Shown here in pieces: positions 58,690 to 64,000 of a stretch of 64,000 bases of DNA. Each line of letters starts with the position of its first letter. Position 1 is the stretch's first letter. Below the pieces are notes generated by a model. The model searched no databases and was not told where the DNA came from. It saw only the letters and a list, made by a program, of their open reading frames with translations. The DNA is from Stomoxys calcitrans (Eukaryota > Arthropoda > Insecta > Diptera > Muscidae). The translations under genes and the position numbers were made by a program. Location: assembly GCF_963082655.1 (NCBI RefSeq), contig NC_081556.1, positions 149,994,001 through 150,058,000 on the forward strand. Direction: 5' to 3'.

Positions 58690-59645
58690 TCCCTCATAGA
58701 CTTAGTTCCCTCATACCAGCCACCCCAATCTGATACATAAGTTCAGCATAACAAGAGTCTCGAAAGTCTGTTGAGAGCTTGGAGAAGAAAAGAGGTGTTA
58801 ATCGATATTCCAATGCCAGCACGGGGCGCCCACCATGACCACAGCTCTCGCAGAATCCATCGGATATCCGAACCTGGAAAGTTCGCCGGACGACTCCTTG
58901 GCGGCCCTTGACCCAGCTCAACCTGACAGCTTCTTCGACAGCTTCTGCAAGGAGCTCAATCTGACAGCTTCTGCAAGAAGCGTCTGGCACCTTGCAGCAC
59001 CGGACAAGCTTCGACCTCATGTGACCCTCAGTCAGGGCTTTTAGCGCACATATATCGTGATAATCTTAGAGAGGCGCCTCTCCCCAACCAGGCTCACAAC
59101 TAACGTCCTAGGGATGGCAAAAACCTTAGTTTGAAAGACAGTGCATCCATCCAGAAATCTATGTGACTGCCTAATTCCTAGGAACTCCACAAACATCTCT
59201 GCACCGGAGCCCCCATCCAGCTTGACGCTTTCAGCCCAAAAATCCCTCTCCGGTAGTATAACCTCCAGGTCGCTATTGAAGAAAAATCCGTCCGGCACAT
59301 AGTCCATCGCGTCGCCTTTGCCTCATAGTCGTTCTACGCCAGCGGCCTTCCAATGAACACCATGTTTCTGAATCCCTTAGTCTTAGCGCAGTCCTCACTG
59401 CTTGGTATTCCACGGCCAAGTAGCACTCCTACTTGCCCCCAATAACAGCATCACCACTATACCCTGGTCCCTGCTGCCACACAAAGCAAGGTGAGAATCG
59501 GTCTAACCACCGCCGTGTACATCCTGGTCCACGTTTCCAACTCCTTCTTATCGAGTTGCGACGCGGATAGAGCGCATTCAGCCGCCCTTTAACACTTTTC
59601 TCAACTTCTGGTCAAAAATAACGCCCAGATATTTTGATGGATATC
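58690..59645 (-). mobile_element. LINE J: RNase H fragment
   Basis: Minus strand: post-RT sequence with many stops (59330-59645), then RNase H N-terminal part KLDGGSGAEMFVEFLGIRQS and VFQTKVFAI (59041-59307), then a Cys-containing C-terminal part (58694-59020). The plus strand is open at 58835-59044 by chance. The copy is decayed and 5'-truncated. A related but distinct family from LINE B. Confidence 0.65.
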
Positions 59646-60690
59646 AAATAGTTCTTGTAGGTGCTCAAGAAGTCAAATTATGTGATAGGTTTATATGGGA
59701 GCTATATCAGGTTATAGACCGATTTGGACAGTACTTGGCACAGTTATTGTAGAAGTCATTGCATAGTATTTCAGTTCATTCGGATAAGAATTACGCATCG
59801 TTGAGGCTGAAGAAGCTAAATCGGGAGATAGGTTTATATGGGAGCTGTATCAAGTTATTCATCGATTCAGACCATATTAGACACGTATATTGAAGGTCAT
59901 TAGAGAAACCGTTGTACAAATTGTCTTCCAAATCGGATGAGAATTGCGCCCTCTAGAGGCTCAAGAAGTCAAGATCCCAGATCGGTTTATATGGCAGTTA
60001 TATCAGGTTATGTACCGATTTGCGCCATACTTAGCATAGTTATTGGAAGTCATAACAAAACCATTTCATGGAAAATTTCAGCCAAATCGGATGAGAATTG
60101 CGGGCTCTATTGGCTCAAGAAATCAATATCCAAGATCGGTTTATATGGCAGCTATATCGGGTTATGTACCGATTTGCGCCATACTTAGCATTGTTATTGG
60201 AAGTCATAACAAAACTTCTGATGCATAATTTCAGTCAAATCGGACGAGAATTGAGCCCTCTATAGGCTCAAGAAGTCAAGATCCCAGATAGGTTTATATG
60301 GCAGCTATGTCAGGTTAGCACAGATGTTGGGAGTGATACCAAAACATCACGTGCAAAATTTCAGTCAAATCGGACGAATATTGCGCCCTCTAGAGGCTCA
60401 ATTTATATGGCAGCTATATCAAAACATGGACCGATTTGGCCAATTTATAATCCCAACTGACCTACACGAATTAGAAGTATTTGTGCAAAATTTCAAGCGC
60501 CTAGCTTTACTCCTTCGAAAGTTAGCGTGCTTTCGACAGACAGATGGACGGACGGACATGGCTAGATCGACTTAAAATGCCATGACGATCAAGAATTTAT
60601 ATACTTTGTGTGGTCTCAGACGCAAATTTCAAGGTGTTACAAACAAAATGACGAAATTAGTATACCCCCATCCTATGGTGGAGGGCATAA
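59646..60690 (-). repeat. Dispersed repeat family 1, inverted copy
   Basis: Units with GATCGGTTTATATGGCAGCT, GGAAGTCATAACAAAAC and GCGCCCTCTAGAGGCTCA repeat at ~160 bp. It ends with GACAGACAGATGGACGGACG, then TAGTATACCCCCATCC and TATGGTGGAGGGCATAAA. Frames at 59937-60575 are artefacts. Confidence 0.75.
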
Positions 60691-61489
60691 AAAGGGCACA
60701 AAATAAATGGCACTCTTAAAATTCCGATACTCTCCTCTTTCACAATTCACTTTATTTTTCTTGGACTTTTTCATTTTGTTTTTCCCACCGTTATTAAGAC
60801 CCAGTCTAATATTCGTAACCCATATAAGGTACAGTTTGAAATGGATTAAGAAACCCCCCTTTAATGGAGAAAGTTATTTCCGTTAAAATCGTTGCTAGTC
60901 CGACTGTATGATGGGTGGCGGCGGTGATGATTAACAATGACTTTTTGTGTGCCGAGCATATTATTAACGCCCTGTTTTTATTTTCAGTTAGTTCTTAAGA
61001 AAAGAAAAAGAAGAGGGGCAAAAAAAAAAAAAAACACAGCAGCTCATAACTAATTCGATGCGAGTTGTTAGTGTTTTCAAATATTACCACCCTATACGCA
61101 TTAGCGTAGGTGTATATGTTTATTTATATGGAAATTTTCTATGTAGGTATAGACAATGTAATCCTGTTGAACAACGCCATACACATAAACACACACACAC
61201 ACACTCACACACAAAAGCGACAATGCCCACAAAATCCGATTATTTTAACGCTTTTCAACGAAATGCCAAATAAATAATTAAATGTGTGCATTACCTCAAT
61301 CTACCAAAAATTAACCAAAATTAGGAAATGTTAAGATTGTTTATGTGTACACACATACACACATACATGAGTGCCTCTATATGTAGTTATTAAGTAATTT
61401 TGTGGCAAAGCACAAGTAAATAAGAAACAAGGACAAGAAAATTGGATAAAAACCCATTTATTGATGTTACTCTATGCCATAAGTTGTGG
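60691..61489. other. Spacer with CA microsatellites
   Basis: (CA)n runs are at about 61186-61212 and 61350-61366. The 71-codon frame at 61058-61273 is low-complexity. No gene is called. Confidence 0.4.
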
Positions 61490-62930
61490 TAACTGTGTTA
61501 ACTCATGGCATACAGCACCGCTGTGGTACAGGGTATTATAAGTTAGTGAATTAGTTTGTAACACCCAAAAGGAAGATACAAGACCCATTGATAAGTATAC
61601 CGATCGACTTAGAATCACTTTCTGATTCGATTTAGCTATGTCCGTCTGTCCATGTTGATTTGTGTACAAACTACAGGTCGCAATTTGCATCCGATCGTCT
61701 TCAAAGTTGTTATGGGCATGTTTTTTGGCCTACAGACGAAGCCTATTGAAATTGGAAAAAATCGGTTCAGATTTGGATATAGCTCCCATATATATGTTCG
61801 TCCGATTTGCAACAATATTGCAATAAAATTGTCATTTATTAACCGATTCTCTCGAAATTTGGCAGAAACGATTTTTTTATGACTCCCGACATTACGAATG
61901 AATTTCATCGAAATCGGTCCAGATTTGGATATAGCTCCCATATATATGTTCGTCCGATTTGCAGTAATATTGCAATAAAATGGTCATTTGTTAACCGATT
62001 CTGTTGAAAATTGGTAGGAAGGATTTCCTCTTAACCCTCAACATGACTGGTGAATTTCATGGAAATCGGTTCAGTTTTTGATATAGCTCTCGTATATATA
62101 TATCGCCCGATTTTCACTCATAGAGCCATTGCTAGGGTATTTAATGGCCAATCTTCGCAAAATTTTGTACAACGCTTTCTTCGACGACATCCACAACGTG
62201 TATAAAGTTTGCTCGAAATCGGTTCAGATTTGGATATAGCTCCCATTTATATGTTCGTCCGATTTGCAGTAATAATGCAATAAAATGGTTATTTGTTAAC
62301 TGATTCTCTTGAAAATTGGTAGGAAGGATTTTCTCTTACCTCTTGACATGACTGGTGAATTTCATGAAAATCGGTTCAGATTTAGATATAGCTCTCATAT
62401 ATATATACATCGCCCCATTTTCATTCATAGAACCACAGGAAGCGGATTTATTGACCAAAATTTTGTACAACGCTTTCTTCGACGACATCCACAACGTGTA
62501 TAAAGATTGCTCGAAATCGGTTCAGATTTGGATATAGCTTCCATATATATGTTCCTCCGATATGCAGTAATAATGCAATAAAATGGACATTTGTTAACCG
62601 ATTCTCTTGAAATTTGTTAGGAAGGATTTTCTCTTCACTCTCAACATTACTGGTGAATTTCATAGAAATCGGTTCAGATTTAGATATAGCTCTCATTTTT
62701 ATATATCGCCCGATTTTCACTCATAGAGCCACAGCAAGCGGATTTATTGACCAATCTTCCCAAAATTGTGTACAACGCTTTCTTTACCCTTCTAAAAACA
62801 TCCGCCGAGGTCCATCAAAACTGGATATAGCTCCCACATTGTACTTATATGGTCGGTGTAGGGTATTATACTGTCGGCAACGCTCGACTTTTGCCCTTCC
62901 TTGCTGGTTTTTATTGCGATAAATGAATCA
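61490..62930 (+). repeat. Dispersed repeat family 2, near-complete copy
   Basis: Starts around GGTACAGGGTATTATAAGTT and CCCATTGATAAGTATACCGA, then GTCCGTCTGTCCATG. ~150-bp and ~300-bp units follow (AAATCGGTTCAGATTTGGAT, TATAGCTCCCATATATATG, CAACGCTTTCTTCGACGACA). It ends GTAGGGTATTATACTGTCGG, then CTTTTGCCCTTCCTTGCTGG. Confidence 0.75.
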
Positions 62931-62954
62931 CTTCTGAAAGAGCACCATTCTTGT

Positions 62955-63460
62955 TTTTATACCCACCACCATAGGATGCGGGTATGCTAATCTAGTCATT
63001 CCGTTTGTAACGAAATATTAATCAAGGACCCCATAAGGTATATATTCTAGATCGTCTTCGCATTCTGAATCGAACTGGCCATGTCCGTCCGTCCGTCAGT
63101 CGAAATTACGATAGCGGTCGAACGCGTAGAGCAAGCCGCTTGAATTTTTGCACAGATATTTAGTATTGATGTAGGTCGTTGGAGATTGCAAATGGGACAT
63201 ATCGGTTCAGATTTGGATAGAGGTCCCGTATAAACCCATCTCCCGATTTGAATTCTTGAGCCCCTGGAAGCCGCAACATTTGTCCAATTGGGCTGAAATT
63301 TCGCATGTAGTGTTTTGTTATGACTTCCAACAACTGTACCAAGTACGACCAAAATCGGTCAAGAACCTGATATAGCTCCCATATACTCCCATTACTGATC
63401 TTAACATATCTGCAAAATTTTATTAAAATCGGTTCGGATTTACTTTCCGACTGTTGGACC
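62955..63460 (+). repeat. Dispersed repeat family 1, 5' part
   Basis: Opens TATACCCACCACCATAGGAT then GCGGGTATGCTAATCTAGTC. It contains the intact GAAATTACGATAGCGGTCGA join that LINE I interrupts at 51041. It is cut by LINE K. Confidence 0.7.
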
Positions 63461-63465
63461 AAAAA

Positions 63466-63895
63466 TGTCTTCGCATTAAAATCTCCCAGAACGATTTTAA
63501 TACTATGGGCGGCAGGGTACCGGTCATATTCTCTCTCTAGGCGCTCGTAGAAAATATCCTTGGTCTGCTCGTCCTTGTCTTCCGTCGGGGAATGAGTAAA
63601 AATAAGGCTGATGTTGAAGAAGTTGGCTTCTCATCCACCGCAGTAAAGCTGGAGACAAGGTGTCTCAGTCTCCGATTAATCGCAAATCCACAGCCTAATT
63701 CATGCCTCGTATTATGACAGCTATAGTATAGTTCGTCACCGTTTGGTGTTGTAGTGACGCCATTCCCAGTCCATCTCACTTCCTGTAAGGCGGTCATATC
63801 TGCCTTGTACTTCTCTAATACATCCGCCAGCGCGTATACTGCACCTTCTCTATAAAGAGTGCGGACATTCCAGGCGCAGATCTGCAAATCATGGT
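63466..63895 (-). mobile_element. LINE K: endonuclease domain fragment
   Basis: Minus strand: ICAWNVRTLYREGAVYALAD, then TALQEVRWTGNG, then CHNTRHELGCGFAINRRLRH (63537-63887). In another frame it shows KDEQTKDIFYERLEREYD and KIVLGDFNAK (63470-63600). These are AP-endonuclease motifs (WN, QE, GDFN) of a non-LTR element of the same kind as LINE C. At least one frameshift separates them, and the RT is missing. Only the first third of the endonuclease is in one frame. Confidence 0.8.
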
Positions 63896-64000
63896 TTTTT
63901 TGCTTCCATATATACCGATATACAAAAAAGGTTAAAAGAAAAGATTTACTCTGCTATTAGAGCTATATGCAGATATGGTCCGGTTCGCACAGGTGATGGA
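63896..64000. other. Window edge, probable LINE 5' flank
   Basis: Contains TATATACCGATATAC and CAGATATGGTCCGGTTCG. It may be LINE K upstream DNA or another dispersed repeat. Too short to decide. Confidence 0.3.

Overview
This window is nuclear DNA of a higher fly. A calyptrate such as a muscid (Musca/Stomoxys type) is the best guess. The evidence is introns with GT/AG borders, a c-type lysozyme, an insect-style LRR receptor, several non-LTR retrotransposon families, a mariner-type MITE, tRNA-derived SINEs and very AT-rich satellite DNA. The species is inferred, not shown. No bacterial operons, CRISPR arrays, rRNA genes or true tRNA genes were seen.

Three host genes can be supported. (1) A c-type lysozyme-family gene on the minus strand has exon 1 at 26707-26863 and exon 2 at 11426-11602. 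They are separated by about 15.1 kb of intron packed with transposon debris. Reading phase and protein homology join exactly, but the C-terminal third is not found in the window. (2) A six-exon gene on the plus strand (33452-38310, 821 aa) encodes a secreted-then-anchored leucine-rich-repeat protein: signal peptide, LRRNT, LRRs, LRRCT, FN3-like region, one membrane helix and a short tail. (3) A small minus-strand gene in three phase-compatible exons (55228-55363, 45011-45232, 44747-44835) encodes a single-pass membrane protein with NPAY and PPSY tail motifs. Genes 2 and 3 are convergent.

Nearly everything else is repeat. Layout: 1-1430 AT-rich satellite; 2885-10145 SINE, LINE and dispersed repeats; 10.7-12.4 kb diverged duplicates around lysozyme exon 2; 13.5-20.0 kb three LINE fragments; 21.6-25.4 kb hairpin-ended dispersed repeats flanking a 700-bp (TAAAA)n tract; 25.7-26.2 kb a SINE nested in a SINE; 28.1-32.6 kb a ~150-bp tandem array and a LINE with target-site duplication; 33.4-38.9 kb the LRR gene; 39.6-42.7 kb LINE copies with an unusual tandem amplification of the reverse transcriptase core; 42.8-54.2 kb mostly dispersed repeats inside the first intron of the PPxY gene, with a jockey-like LINE and two MITEs; 54.2-57.3 kb a 31-bp minisatellite in both orientations around the first recognised exon of the PPxY gene; 58.2-64.0 kb SINE, LINE and dispersed repeats.

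The most interesting points are the lysozyme gene with a giant intron and a replaced catalytic Asp; a SINE that shares its 3' tail and a compensated hairpin with a LINE in the same window; the head-to-tail amplification of one RT segment; and the fold-back minisatellite arms around a host exon. I found no clear new multi-gene system. All coordinates of splice sites and repeat edges were read by eye.
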